Notes: a model not told the origin generated them from the letters alone. A stretch of DNA of 64,000 nucleotides from Gemmatimonadota bacterium (GCA_022571515.1 JACZXQ010000013.1:54137-118136); one strand, 5' to 3'. Positions 52,666-61,587 are shown, counted from the first letter of the stretch. Program-made: numbers and translations.

Positions 52666-52734
52666 TCACCCCGGACTCCCGGTGGGGAGTCGATACCAGT
52701 AATACCGGGTGGGTGCCGAGTAGCAGCGAATCAT
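52666..52734 (-). CDS. Aromatic leader peptide controlling aroF (22 residues)
   Basis: From the ATG at 52734 to the TGA at 52666 the frame encodes 22 residues, beginning MIRCYSAPT, with the run RYYWYR at residues 10-15 (codons TAT TAC TGG TAT) and ending LPTGSPG. Four of 22 residues are Tyr and one is Trp. A ribosome stalled on these codons would cover segment 1 (GACTCCC) and free segment 2 to pair with segment 3, preventing the terminator; fast reading would let 1:2 and 3:4 form. No Shine-Dalgarno sequence is visible and the predicted promoter puts the transcript start at or next to the ATG, so it may be translated leaderless. Confidence 0.82.
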   Translation of the reverse strand: MIRCYSAPTRYYWYRLPTGSPG

Positions 52735-52741
52735 GACGGGA

Positions 52742-52770
52742 AGTCTGCCTGGGGTGCGCCCTGGTGTCAA
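52742..52770 (-). promoter_or_regulatory. Promoter of the aroF attenuator transcript
   Basis: On the minus strand: TTGACA (52770-52765), 17-base spacer, CAGACT (52747-52742). The -35 is perfect; the -10 matches at three positions. The predicted start is about 52735, directly at the leader peptide ATG. Confidence 0.5.
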
Positions 52771-52875
52771 CCATCACGTCTGGCATCTGCTGTAGCACGC
52801 AGATAGATTCACGGCCCCAGGACCCGACCACGAAGCGCTCCCTTTGATCGCATAATCGCACCTTTGGAGGAAGAA

Positions 52876-53814
52876 ATGGCAGCTGGACCTTCCGCTGCAG
52901 AGGCTCCCGCCACACCCGCCGTAACCCGCCCCATCCTCGATCAACTCGACATGCCGCTCGGCAAGCGCGTGCGCCTTCACAGGTTGCTCTATGAGCGAGG
53001 GCTCAAGAACGGAACGCTGTTGCTGCTCCCGATCGACCAAGGGCTCGAGCACGGTCCGATCGACTTCTTTCCCAACCCCCCTTCGCAGGACCCGGAGTTT
53101 CAATGGCGTCTGGCGCTGGAGGGAAATTACAACGGCGTGGCCTGTCACTATGGATTGGCCCGGAAGTACATGGCGAAATACGCCGGCAAGGTCCCCCTGA
53201 TCCTCAAGATCAACGGTAAGACGACCATTCCTTCCGATGCCGACGCGTTCTCCTCGTTGACCGGAAGTGTCGAGGATGCAGTCGCATTGGGTGCGGATGC
53301 GGTCGGGTACACGTTGTACGTAGGCTCGCCGAGGCAGGACGAGGACATCCAGCAGCTGGCGATGGTTCGGGAGGACTGCGACAAGTACAACATGCCGCTG
53401 ATCGTTTGGTCGTATCCCCGCGGATCCGCGATCGAGCAGAAGGGTGGCCGAGATAGCCTCTACGCTGTCGACTACGCGGCGCGTGTGGCGCTCGAGATGG
53501 GTGCCGACATCGTCAAGCTCAACATCCCGAAGCATGGCGAAAAGGACGCCGAACAGCCGGGCGAGTACGCCGGGATAGAGTTCGACTACGGGGAAGGGGC
53601 ACGCCGGGTCGTGCAGTCTGCCGGGCGCTGCATGGTGCTCTTCAGCGGGGGCAGCAAGCTCGGTGACGAAGATCTACTCCATAAGGCTCGTACGGCCATG
53701 GAGGCCGGGGCGACCGGGCTGATCTTCGGGCGCAACATGTGGCAGCGACCCTACGACGAAGCCCTCGCGGCGACCACCAACGTGATGAACGTGCTTCGGG
53801 AGTTCGGCGCCTGA
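52876..53814 (+). CDS. fbaB: Class I fructose-bisphosphate aldolase (DhnA/FbaB type)
   Basis: Schiff-base aldolase of glycolysis and gluconeogenesis, 312 residues from the ATG at 52876 (GGAGG five bases upstream). Archaeal-type class I barrel: LLLPIDQGLEHGPIDFFPNP, YNGVACHYGLARKYM, PLILKINGKTTIP, VWSYPRGSAIEQKGG, GADIVKLNIP (likely Schiff-base lysine), MVLFSGGSKL and GLIFGRNMWQRP. A -10-like CATAAT lies near 52851. It starts a run of carbon-metabolism genes with rpiA and rpe, and is divergent from aroF; rpiA/rpe and aldolase also feed erythrose 4-phosphate, the aroF substrate. Confidence 0.93.
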   Translation: MAAGPSAAEAPATPAVTRPILDQLDMPLGKRVRLHRLLYERGLKNGTLLLLPIDQGLEHGPIDFFPNPPSQDPEFQWRLALEGNYNGVACHYGLARKYMAKYAGKVPLILKINGKTTIPSDADAFSSLTGSVEDAVALGADAVGYTLYVGSPRQDEDIQQLAMVREDCDKYNMPLIVWSYPRGSAIEQKGGRDSLYAVDYAARVALEMGADIVKLNIPKHGEKDAEQPGEYAGIEFDYGEGARRVVQSAGRCMVLFSGGSKLGDEDLLHKARTAMEAGATGLIFGRNMWQRPYDEALAATTNVMNVLREFGA

Positions 53815-53845
53815 TCCAATCCACTCGGATCCGGACCCGCTGCAC

Positions 53846-54544
53846 ATGACCGAAACGGGACCGCTCAAGAGGGCGGCTGCCCTTCGCGCCCTCGATGAGG
53901 TGAGCGAGGGTATGGTCCTCGGCTTGGGTACAGGGAGCACCGTGGCCCACTTCCTGGTCGGCCTCGCCGAGTACCTTCGTGTGGGTCGTTTGAAGGAGAT
54001 CGTGGGTGTCCCGACCTCCTTGTGGACTGCGGACCGCTGCCGGGAGTTGGGAATCCCGCTGACCTCGCTGGCGTCCCACCCGATTCTGGACCTCACGGTC
54101 GATGGTACCGACGAGGTCGATCCTTCCGTCAACCTCATCAAGGGCCTGGGTGGGGCGCTGCTTCGCGAGAAGATGGTGGCCCAGGCCGCGCTACGGATGA
54201 TCATCATCGCCGATCAGACCAAGATCGTACGCAGGTTGGGTGAGAGAGCCCCGCTCCCGGTGGAGGTCGTCCAGTTCGGCTGGGAAGTTCACCAACACGC
54301 CTTCCACGAGATGGGAGCACACCCGTCGTTGCGCACGCGCGCTGACGGTCAGCCTCTGACCACAGACAACGGCAATTACATCATCGATTGCCGGTTTCCG
54401 GGCGGCATCGACGACCCTAAAGCCGTCGAGGCCGAGCTCGCCGCGCGCGCGGGAGTGGTAGAATCGGGGCTTTTCCTCGGGATGGCCGAAAAGGCCTACG
54501 TTGCCGACCTCGGCGGGATCACGATCATCGAGAGAACCCAATGA
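53846..54544 (+). CDS. rpiA: Ribose-5-phosphate isomerase A
   Basis: Interconverts ribulose 5-phosphate and ribose 5-phosphate. 232 residues. Motifs GLGTGSTVAHFL (substrate phosphate loop), VPTSLWTADRCRELGIPLTS, DLTVDGTDEVDP with the catalytic Asp residues, KGLGGALLREKMVA with the catalytic Glu and Lys, and DNGNYIIDC. It follows the aldolase by 31 bases and overlaps rpe by four bases (ATGA). Confidence 0.96.
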   Translation: MTETGPLKRAAALRALDEVSEGMVLGLGTGSTVAHFLVGLAEYLRVGRLKEIVGVPTSLWTADRCRELGIPLTSLASHPILDLTVDGTDEVDPSVNLIKGLGGALLREKMVAQAALRMIIIADQTKIVRRLGERAPLPVEVVQFGWEVHQHAFHEMGAHPSLRTRADGQPLTTDNGNYIIDCRFPGGIDDPKAVEAELAARAGVVESGLFLGMAEKAYVADLGGITIIERTQ

Positions 54545-55212
54545 GTGTTCTGATCGCACCCTCGATTCTCTCAGCCGATTTCGGCCGCCTCGCGGACGAC
54601 GTACGTGAAGCCGTGGACGCGGGCGCGGACTGGATCCATGTGGACGTGATGGACGGGCACTTCGTGCCGAATATCACGATCGGTCCCGGAGTGACCAAGG
54701 CCGTGCGAGCGGCGACCGATGTGCCCGTCGACGTCCATTTGATGATCGAACGGCCCGAGTCGTATATCGCGGCGTTCGCAGAAGCCGGCGCCGACGTGAT
54801 CACCGTTCATCAGGAAGCCTGCCCGCATCTGCATCGCACCGTTCAACAGATCCGGGAGTTGGGGGTGAGGGCCGGCGTGGCGATCAATCCGGCGACATCG
54901 GTCGAGGCGCTGTCCGAAGTGTTGGCCTACGTTGACCTTGTTCTGATCATGACCGTGAACCCGGGGTTTGGCGGTCAGGCTTACATCCATTCGTGCACCG
55001 ACAAGGTCGCACGGGTTCGAGAATCACTCGCCGGAGCCGGGCGCACCGATGTGGACGTCCAGGTGGACGGCGGCGTCGACGCCAGCACCGCACCTTTGGT
55101 CGTGGATGCGGGAGCCAACGTTCTCGTAGCCGGGGCGGCGGTGTTCAATCACCCCAAGGGGATCGGTTTCGCCATCGGGGCCCTGCGTGAGGCGATTGTG
55201 AAGGGGTCCTGA
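54541..55212 (+). CDS. rpe: Ribulose-phosphate 3-epimerase
   Basis: Interconverts ribulose and xylulose 5-phosphate. 223 residues, TIM barrel with APSILSADFGRLADDV, WIHVDVMDGHFVPNITIGP (metal-binding His and Asp), VHLMIERPE, ITVHQEAC, MTVNPGFGGQAYI and VQVDGGVDAST. Translationally coupled to rpiA through the overlap. Confidence 0.96.
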   Translation: MSVLIAPSILSADFGRLADDVREAVDAGADWIHVDVMDGHFVPNITIGPGVTKAVRAATDVPVDVHLMIERPESYIAAFAEAGADVITVHQEACPHLHRTVQQIRELGVRAGVAINPATSVEALSEVLAYVDLVLIMTVNPGFGGQAYIHSCTDKVARVRESLAGAGRTDVDVQVDGGVDASTAPLVVDAGANVLVAGAAVFNHPKGIGFAIGALREAIVKGS

Positions 55213-55341
55213 TCCACCGTTCGGTCCGGCCATGCCCAAGACTTCTCCGTCCTGGTCAGCCACCAGAACATCACGAAGCGCGGCGGTGGGTCTGATTGGC
55301 GACACTCCGCGTTCCTCTAGGAGGGCGCTCAGCTGCGTCAT
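55213..55341 (-). pseudogene. Possible N-terminal remnant of a GNAT acetyltransferase
   Basis: From an ATG at 55341 the frame reads MTQLSALLEERGVSPIRP and then ALRDVLVADQDGEVLGMA, resembling the first helix and first strand pair of GNAT enzymes (VLVAExDGxVVGxA), with a shortened linker between them. Similarity stops there and the frame runs antisense into rpe. No acetyl-CoA motif (RxxGxG/A) is present. It may be a truncated remnant or chance. Confidence 0.35.
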
Positions 55342-55415
55342 ATCTTCAGTGCGAGCACTGCGTACCGTGTGATTGCTCCGTGTTGGCCCACATACTAGTC
55401 TGCAGGCGAACCCAC

Positions 55416-55772
55416 ATGGACCAGACGATCATCGAACAAGCAGCGCTCGATCGCCTCGAAGAGTGGGGAGGTGCCGACCTCACGCGTCAAATGGTCCGGC
55501 TCTTCCTCGAGAGTGCCCCCGAACGCATCAACGAAATCCGGACCTGCGAGGAGGACGATCCGGGCGACCTTCCGGAACGAGGCGGCCATTCCCTCAAGTC
55601 CAGCGCCGCCAACGTGGGCGCCCAAGAGGTGCGGCGCCTCGCCGAAGAAATCGAGGACCACGCGGCGAATGACAATCTCGAAGCCGTGCGAGTGTTGTTG
55701 CCAGAAATCGAAGCCGCTTTCGACCGTGCGCGAAGTGTGCTCGAATCACTCACCATAGGACCACCCGAATGA
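55416..55772 (+). CDS. HPt phosphotransfer domain protein
   Basis: 118 residues forming a single histidine-containing phosphotransfer four-helix bundle. The phospho-accepting His58 lies in RGGHSLKSSAANVGA, the typical HxLKGSAxxxGA motif. The second helix pair (QEVRRLAEEIEDHAANDNLE) completes the fold. It overlaps the response regulator gene by four bases and precedes a hybrid kinase, so the three probably make one phosphorelay: kinase receiver to HPt to response regulator. Confidence 0.88.
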   Translation: MDQTIIEQAALDRLEEWGGADLTRQMVRLFLESAPERINEIRTCEEDDPGDLPERGGHSLKSSAANVGAQEVRRLAEEIEDHAANDNLEAVRVLLPEIEAAFDRARSVLESLTIGPPE

Positions 55773-56143
55773 AACCACGGATCGCTGTCGTCGAGGACAA
55801 TCCGGACAACCGCATGCTCGTGCAGGCGATTCTCGATGAACTCTATGACATCGTCGAGTTCGAGACGGGCAAACAGGCCGTCGCGGAACTCGCCGAGGCC
55901 GAGCCCGACCTCGTCCTACTCGATATCTCGCTTCCTGAGATGGATGGCACGGAAGTGTTGGAGTGGATCCGCGGACAGGAGTCGCTGGCTGGTCTGCCCG
56001 TGATCGCCCTGACGGCGCACGCGATGGCCGGCGACCGGGAGAAGTACCTCAACCTTGGCTTCGACGATTACGTGACGAAGCCCATCCTTGATGAGGCGGT
56101 CCTCATGGGCGCTGTCGAACGTTGCCTGAGCAAGACTTCCTGA
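55769..56143 (+). CDS. Single-domain response regulator (CheY/DivK-like)
   Basis: 124 residues, a stand-alone receiver. Acidic pocket VVEDN (E9, D10), acceptor D52 in LVLLDISLPEMDG, Thr in VIALTAHAM, Lys in DDYVTKPI. There is no output domain, so it must act through protein contact. It is coupled to the HPt gene before it; the next gene opens 22 bases before its stop. Confidence 0.92.
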   Translation: MKPRIAVVEDNPDNRMLVQAILDELYDIVEFETGKQAVAELAEAEPDLVLLDISLPEMDGTEVLEWIRGQESLAGLPVIALTAHAMAGDREKYLNLGFDDYVTKPILDEAVLMGAVERCLSKTS

Positions 56144-59100
56144 CCAGCGATGCTGCCTCTGATGCCGACCGGACCGGGGGTGGAGAGTCGGCGCTAGAGA
56201 CACCGGGCGTCAATCTGCGATCCGAGGCCGCCTCCTTGTGGTCGCCCTCGAGTTCGGACGTACCACGGCCGGTCATCCCGTTCGCGAGCGACCGCGCGCC
56301 CAAGCGCGCCACCGTGTACTGGATCCTGCTCGTGGTCCTCGTGGGAGGTTCGTTCCTTCTTAGGGGTACGCCCTGGCAGGGTGACGCCCAACGTCACACC
56401 ATCCTCGAATTCGTCGGCACGACACTGGCATTCGTGGCCGGCGGCCTCGCGCTCGTCCGCTTCTACAGTCGCAAACAGGAGACCTTCCTGTTTATCGGGA
56501 CGGGTTTCTTGGCTACGGGCGTCTTGGACGCCTACCACGCCATCATCACGTCGAATCTCGCGCCAGGCCTGCTCATTTTCGGCAATGAGGGCGACGCCGC
56601 GGCCTGGACTTGGATCGCTTCGCGTTCCTTCCTGTCGATCTTCCTCTTCGCGAGCCTGCTTCTTTGGAAGCCGGAGGGCTCCGAGGAGCGCACAGGGGTC
56701 AACGAGACCTCCGTCTATATGACGGCGGTCATGCTCACAGCGGTGACGTTCCTGTTTTTCGCTTTCGTTCCGATTTCGACAGCCTACTTTCCGGAGTCCC
56801 TGGCTGCCCGACCGGGGGAGTTCGTGCCGGCTTTCTTTTTCTTCCTGGCAATGGCCGGGTATCTACGGAAGGGACAGTGGCGGCGTGAGTCGTTCGAACA
56901 TTGGTTGATCATCGCGCTCCTCATCAGCGTAATGCTGCACGGCGCCTTCATGGCGCATGCCACCGAGGAGTTCGACTCGTTCTCGGAGGCGGCCCATTTG
57001 CTCAAGATCGCGAGCTACGTAGCCGTACTCGGTGGGTTGATGATCAACGTCTTCGTCACGTTCCAACGCGAGGGGCAGGCCTTCCAAGCGATCCACGCCT
57101 GGAACGAGACCATGACTCGGGAGGTGGAGGTACGCCGAGCCGCCGAACACCGCCTCCAGGATTTCCTCGACAACGCGAACGACCTCATTCAGGTGACCGA
57201 CCCCCAAGGAAATCTCGTCTACGCCAACCGGGCCTGGCAGCGCACGCTCGGGCACGGCGAAGACGAACTGGCCGGCCTCAACATCAGAGATCTGGTCGCC
57301 GAGGGGGACCGAGGACGCTTGATGGAGGCATTCAAGGAAGTCCAGGCCGGGACGCCGCTGGTGGGGTTGATACTGGAGTTCACTCACCGGAACGGCCACC
57401 CAGTGATCTGTTCGGTGAACGCCAACCCCAGTTTCCAAGACGGTGAGTTCATCGCCGTCCGGAGTATCATGCGGGACGTGACCGAGCAGACCAACGCCGA
57501 GGCGGAACTGGCGGCCTCGCGGGCGAACCTCAACGCCCTCGTGGAGAACACCGGTGACGCTATCTGGTCGGTGGGTACCGATCACCGGCTGATCACTTTC
57601 AACTCCGCGTTTGCGCTCGAGATCGAGGCGCGGAGCGGTTTCGAGCCCTCCGTGGGTGACGCTCCGGAAGATTCTCTACCACGGGATCAGGTAGCCTGGT
57701 ATCGAGAGGCGTACGATCTGGCGCTCATGGGAAACCGACTCTCCCGCGCCCGTGAAGAAGTAGTCAACGAGCAGCTACGTCATTACGAGTTGTTCTTCAA
57801 CCCCATTCGTGACGAACGGGGCACCGCGGGGGTCGCAGTATTCAGCAAGGACGTGACCTGGCGCAAACAAGCGGAGAATCAACTCCTGGCCGCCAAGGTC
57901 GAGGCGGAGGAGGCCAATGTCGCCAAGAGCCAATTCCTGGCGAACATGAGTCACGAGTTGCGGACGCCGCTCAACTCGGTCATCGGCTTCGCGAACGTTC
58001 TGCTCAAGAACAGGAGCGGAAACCTCGTCGAGCAGGAGCTTGGCTTCCTCGAGCGAATCAAGGTGAACGGGCGCCATCTGCTCACGCTCATCAACGAAAT
58101 CCTGGATCTCGCGAAGATCGAGTCCGGGAAACTCGAGCTCGAGACCCACCTCGTCGACCTGGGCGCCGTGGCGCACGACGCGATGTCCCTGGTGGACGAT
58201 CAGATCAGGCAGAAGGAAGGCATGGTCGAGGTCAGGGCCGACGTGCCCAAGGGCCTGGCGGAAATCGAAGGTGACTCCGCCAAGTTGAAGCAGATCCTGG
58301 TAAACCTCGTTGGGAACGCCCTCAAGTTCACCGAGAAGGGCGAGATCGTCATTCAGATCCGTACTATGGTGGGAAGCGACGCACCCGCGGTGATCACGGT
58401 TCGGGATACCGGCATCGGCATCCCGCCGGAGCGGCTGGAGGCGATCTTTAAGGCGTTTCAGCAAGCCGAAGCCGGCACCGCACGCACCTTTGGCGGCACA
58501 GGACTGGGGCTCACCATCTCTCGGGAGTTGTGCAAGCTGATGGGATACGACCTGACCGTGGATAGCGTGGTAGGGGAGGGGACGACCTTTACGATCCACC
58601 TCCATCCAGGCGAGGCGGTTGATCTGGGCGAGGACGATGCGTTGGTCACCGACAAGGCTGGGGAAGGAATGCCCGGATACCAGGCACCAGCGGTGGCGCC
58701 ACTCGTGCCTGCGCAGCAAGGTAAGCCGTATCATGTGCTCGTCATCGACGACGACGCTGATTCCCGAGCGCTTCTGACCCATTACCTGGAAGGGTTTGGA
58801 TGCCGTGTAAGCCAGGCGGTGTCCGCGGCCGAGGGTATCTCGAAGGCCCGGAAGGAACCCCCGGACCTGCTCACACTCGACCTCGTGATGCCCGACCTGG
58901 ATGGTTGGGATACGATGCAGATCCTCAGACAGGATCCGAATCTCAGCGACATCCCCGTCGTAGTGATCAGTGTGGTTGCAGGTGAGGCACGCAGCCGTTT
59001 GCTTGGAGCCGTCGATCTGCTGAACAAGCCGGTCGAGCGTGAAGATCTGCTCCGGGTGCTGTGGCGGAATCTCGGTTCCAAGAGCTCTCGCCGTGTGCTC

Positions 59101-59484
59101 GTGGTGGATGACGATCTCGACTTCCAGCGGCTGGTGGGCGAGTACCTGGCCGGCGACGGCGTCAAGTTGCAGTTCGCTTCGAACGGGGAGGAGGCGCTCC
59201 AGATGATCGAGAAGGAATCCCCGGACGCCGTGTTCCTCGAGCTGGCGATGCCGGTGATGGACGGCATGGAGTTCCTCGAGAAACTACGCGCGATTCCCTA
59301 CCACACCGGTCTCCCGGTGATCGTCGTGACTGCGAAGGACCCGAACCCCGACGAGCGAAGGATCTTGAACGAACAAGCGTCGGGTATTCTGATCAAGGAT
59401 GAGGAGCTGGAAGACCGGTTGAGAGACGTGATGAGCGCGCTGTTTCCCGCCAAGGCGGAACCCGAAGAGGATCAACCCGATTGA
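56122..59484 (+). CDS. Membrane hybrid histidine kinase with two C-terminal receivers
   Basis: 1120 residues if started at the TTG at 56122; the true start is uncertain. Residues 60-310 hold about seven to eight membrane helices resembling a MASE-type sensor (HTILEFVGTTLAFVAGG, LFIGTGFLATGVLDAYHAI). Two PAS domains follow (about 345-460 and 470-590; ANDLIQVTDPQGNLVYANRA). Next are HisKA with H611 (FLANMSHELRTPLNSVIGF) and HATPase_c (NLVGNALKFTEKG, DTGIGIPPERL, GGTGLGLTIS). Receiver 1 (about 870-985) has acceptor D920 (LTLDLVMPDLDGW). Receiver 2 (about 990-1105) has Glu1040 where the acceptor Asp should be (FLELAMPVMDG). It probably signals through receiver 1 and the neighbouring HPt. Confidence 0.9.
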   Translation: MPEQDFLTSDAASDADRTGGGESALETPGVNLRSEAASLWSPSSSDVPRPVIPFASDRAPKRATVYWILLVVLVGGSFLLRGTPWQGDAQRHTILEFVGTTLAFVAGGLALVRFYSRKQETFLFIGTGFLATGVLDAYHAIITSNLAPGLLIFGNEGDAAAWTWIASRSFLSIFLFASLLLWKPEGSEERTGVNETSVYMTAVMLTAVTFLFFAFVPISTAYFPESLAARPGEFVPAFFFFLAMAGYLRKGQWRRESFEHWLIIALLISVMLHGAFMAHATEEFDSFSEAAHLLKIASYVAVLGGLMINVFVTFQREGQAFQAIHAWNETMTREVEVRRAAEHRLQDFLDNANDLIQVTDPQGNLVYANRAWQRTLGHGEDELAGLNIRDLVAEGDRGRLMEAFKEVQAGTPLVGLILEFTHRNGHPVICSVNANPSFQDGEFIAVRSIMRDVTEQTNAEAELAASRANLNALVENTGDAIWSVGTDHRLITFNSAFALEIEARSGFEPSVGDAPEDSLPRDQVAWYREAYDLALMGNRLSRAREEVVNEQLRHYELFFNPIRDERGTAGVAVFSKDVTWRKQAENQLLAAKVEAEEANVAKSQFLANMSHELRTPLNSVIGFANVLLKNRSGNLVEQELGFLERIKVNGRHLLTLINEILDLAKIESGKLELETHLVDLGAVAHDAMSLVDDQIRQKEGMVEVRADVPKGLAEIEGDSAKLKQILVNLVGNALKFTEKGEIVIQIRTMVGSDAPAVITVRDTGIGIPPERLEAIFKAFQQAEAGTARTFGGTGLGLTISRELCKLMGYDLTVDSVVGEGTTFTIHLHPGEAVDLGEDDALVTDKAGEGMPGYQAPAVAPLVPAQQGKPYHVLVIDDDADSRALLTHYLEGFGCRVSQAVSAAEGISKARKEPPDLLTLDLVMPDLDGWDTMQILRQDPNLSDIPVVVISVVAGEARSRLLGAVDLLNKPVEREDLLRVLWRNLGSKSSRRVLVVDDDLDFQRLVGEYLAGDGVKLQFASNGEEALQMIEKESPDAVFLELAMPVMDGMEFLEKLRAIPYHTGLPVIVVTAKDPNPDERRILNEQASGILIKDEELEDRLRDVMSALFPAKAEPEEDQPD

Positions 59485-59520
59485 ACGGTGTGGGTCGAGC
59501 CCGCACCTCCAGGAGCTTGG

Positions 59521-60921
59521 ATGCCTGAACATAGATACAGCACGATTCTGGACCATTCCCGCGAAGAGGTGTTTCGGTGGCATACACGCCCCGGAGCACT
59601 CGAGCGCCTGACTCCTCCCTGGGAAGATGTCCGTGTGGTGCGCAGAACCGGCGGAATCGACGACGGCGGAAGGGTGGTTCTGCGCGTCCGCCGTGGACCC
59701 GCCAAGATCCGATGGGAGCTCGTGCACTCCGACTACGAGGAAGGGCACCGGTTCTGCGATGAGCAAGTGAACGGTCCCCTGGCCAGCTGGCGCCACGAGC
59801 ACCGGTTCACCTCCACGGACGATGGCGGCTGCCTCTTGGAGGACATTGTGGACTGGACGCCTCCGCTCGGGTCGGCGGGCCAACTGTTTGCTGGACCAGT
59901 GGTGGAACGCGAGCTCGACCGGCTCTTCGCGTTTCGGTATCGTCGACTTCGCGACGATCTCGATAGGGCCCGTCGATATGAAGCGCAGGGGCCTCTTACC
60001 GTGGCGGTCAGCGGCGCTTCGGGCCTGGTCGGCTCGGCGCTCGTCCACATGCTCACCACCGCGGGTCACAGGGTTCTCCAGCTTGTGAGACGCCCCCCCG
60101 GCCCGCACGAGAATCTCGTTCAATGGGACCCCGAAACGGGCGTGATAGATGGGCGCAAGCTGGAGGGGATCCACGCGCTGGTCCATCTGGCCGGCGAGTC
60201 CATCGCGGGCGAGCGTTGGAGCGACGATAAAAAGAAGAGAATCCTGGAGAGCAGGGTCAAAGGAACGGAGCTGCTTGCCCGCACGATTTCTCGGTTGGGG
60301 TCCAAGCCCAAGGTCATGATTTCCGCCTCGGCTGTCGGTTATTACGGTGATCGTGGTAATGAGATCATCACGGAGGGCTCCAATCCCGGGAAGGGTTTTC
60401 TCGCGGGTGTCTGCCGCCAGTGGGAGGCAGCCACTCGGCAGGCCGAGAGGTCCGGAATCAGGGTGGTTCACCTCCGCACCGGTATGGTGCTAAGCCCCCG
60501 TGGTGGCGCGCTGGGCACCATGCTGCTCCCGTTCAAGGTGGGGATCGGTGGCCGTTTGGGGAGCGGCAAACAGTACGTGAGTTGGATCGACGCCGACGAC
60601 CTGCTCGGCTTGATCAACCACGCGATCTGCGAAGAGTCCGTTAGTGGGCCACTCAACGCCTCGGCACCCTATCCGGTGCCCAACGCGACGTTCGCGGATG
60701 TCCTGGGCAGAGTGCTGCACAGGCCCACGGTCCTTCCGGTGCCGGGACTGGCGATTCGTGCGCTTTTCGGGGAGATGGGGCGCGAGTTGCTCCTGAACGG
60801 ACAGCGCGTGCTCCCCAAGAAGGCCGAGTCGACGGGCTATGAGTTCCTGTTCCCAGGAGTGGAAGAGTCCCTCCGTTTCCAGCTAGGGCGGCTGGAAACG
60901 CCCCCGCCGAGGGCGGACTAG
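59521..60921 (+). CDS. TIGR01777-family epimerase with N-terminal SRPBCC domain
   Basis: 466 residues from the ATG at 59521 (AGGAG upstream). Residues 1-160 are a START-like ligand-binding domain (YSTILDHSREEVFRWHTRPG, LEDIVDWTPPLG). Residues 165-460 are a short-chain NAD(P)-binding epimerase-like domain (VAVSGASGLVGSALVHML, ALVHLAGESIAGERW, ISASAVGYYGD, LRTGMVLSPRGGALG) as in the TIGR01777/YfcH group. Substrate is unknown. The fusion is the common arrangement in this family. Its TAG shares CTAG with the convergent trmH stop. Confidence 0.9.
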   Translation: MPEHRYSTILDHSREEVFRWHTRPGALERLTPPWEDVRVVRRTGGIDDGGRVVLRVRRGPAKIRWELVHSDYEEGHRFCDEQVNGPLASWRHEHRFTSTDDGGCLLEDIVDWTPPLGSAGQLFAGPVVERELDRLFAFRYRRLRDDLDRARRYEAQGPLTVAVSGASGLVGSALVHMLTTAGHRVLQLVRRPPGPHENLVQWDPETGVIDGRKLEGIHALVHLAGESIAGERWSDDKKKRILESRVKGTELLARTISRLGSKPKVMISASAVGYYGDRGNEIITEGSNPGKGFLAGVCRQWEAATRQAERSGIRVVHLRTGMVLSPRGGALGTMLLPFKVGIGGRLGSGKQYVSWIDADDLLGLINHAICEESVSGPLNASAPYPVPNATFADVLGRVLHRPTVLPVPGLAIRALFGEMGRELLLNGQRVLPKKAESTGYEFLFPGVEESLRFQLGRLETPPPRAD

Positions 60922-61565
60922 AAGTGAAACTCTCCCGTCGAGCTTAGGGGAGGATAGGGACGCCCGTCCTCCCGAAGTCTCCGAGAGACCCGAGGATAGG
61001 CCCACTCGAAGAGGATGCGTTCGAATTCTTCCGGCGGAAGCCTCGACGTCTGGTACATACCGGCGGATGTCCTCTGGCTGGCTGCCTCGAAGAGCAGGAG
61101 GGCGGTCGCCACGGAAACGTTGAGGGAGCGGGCCATGCCGAGCATGGGGATCTCCACGAGCTGGTCCGCCAGTCCCAGTGCGTGGTCGGTGAGTCCCAGA
61201 AGTTCGGCGCCCACCATGATCGCTGTCGGTGCCGTGAAGTCGACATCACGGTAGTCGGCCCCGCCGTCGCCCGGATGAGCGGCCACGATCCGGAATCCTT
61301 CCGCACGCAACCAATCCGTCGCGGCCTGCACGGTCCGATGCCTCACCACCTTCACCCACTTGGACGTGCCGGCCGAGGTGTGAGGGTGGATTTCCAGGCC
61401 ATCCTTAGGGGGAACCGCGTGGGCTTGCAATACGCCTGCCGCATCGCAATTCCGCAGGATCGCAGAGAGGTTGTGGCTCTTGTGGACCCGCTCCATGAGA
61501 ACCGTGAGATCCGGTTGCCGGCGCCCCAGCACTTCCTGAAGTTTGCGGAATCTCTCGGCATTCAC
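60918..61565 (-). CDS. trmH: tRNA (guanosine-18-2'-O)-methyltransferase
   Basis: SpoU-class knotted methyltransferase, 215 residues. Motif 1 region VHKSHNLSAILRNCDAAGV, motif 2 ALVGxE-like IMVGAELLGLTDHAL and motif 3 PMLGMARSLNVSVATALLLFEA form the trefoil-knot SAM site. The N-terminal MNAERFRKLQEVLGRRQPDL and overall size match TrmH rather than rRNA methyltransferase RlmB. Convergent with the TIGR01777 gene. Confidence 0.92.
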   Translation of the reverse strand: MNAERFRKLQEVLGRRQPDLTVLMERVHKSHNLSAILRNCDAAGVLQAHAVPPKDGLEIHPHTSAGTSKWVKVVRHRTVQAATDWLRAEGFRIVAAHPGDGGADYRDVDFTAPTAIMVGAELLGLTDHALGLADQLVEIPMLGMARSLNVSVATALLLFEAASQRTSAGMYQTSRLPPEEFERILFEWAYPRVSRRLREDGRPYPPLSSTGEFHF

Positions 61566-61587
61566 TGTATTGGCTCCGGAGAAAGTG

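Noticed and set aside
59284..60471. 395-codon frame antisense to the hybrid kinase and TIGR01777 genes
   Set aside because: Both sense genes are fully supported by motifs; the antisense frame has none.
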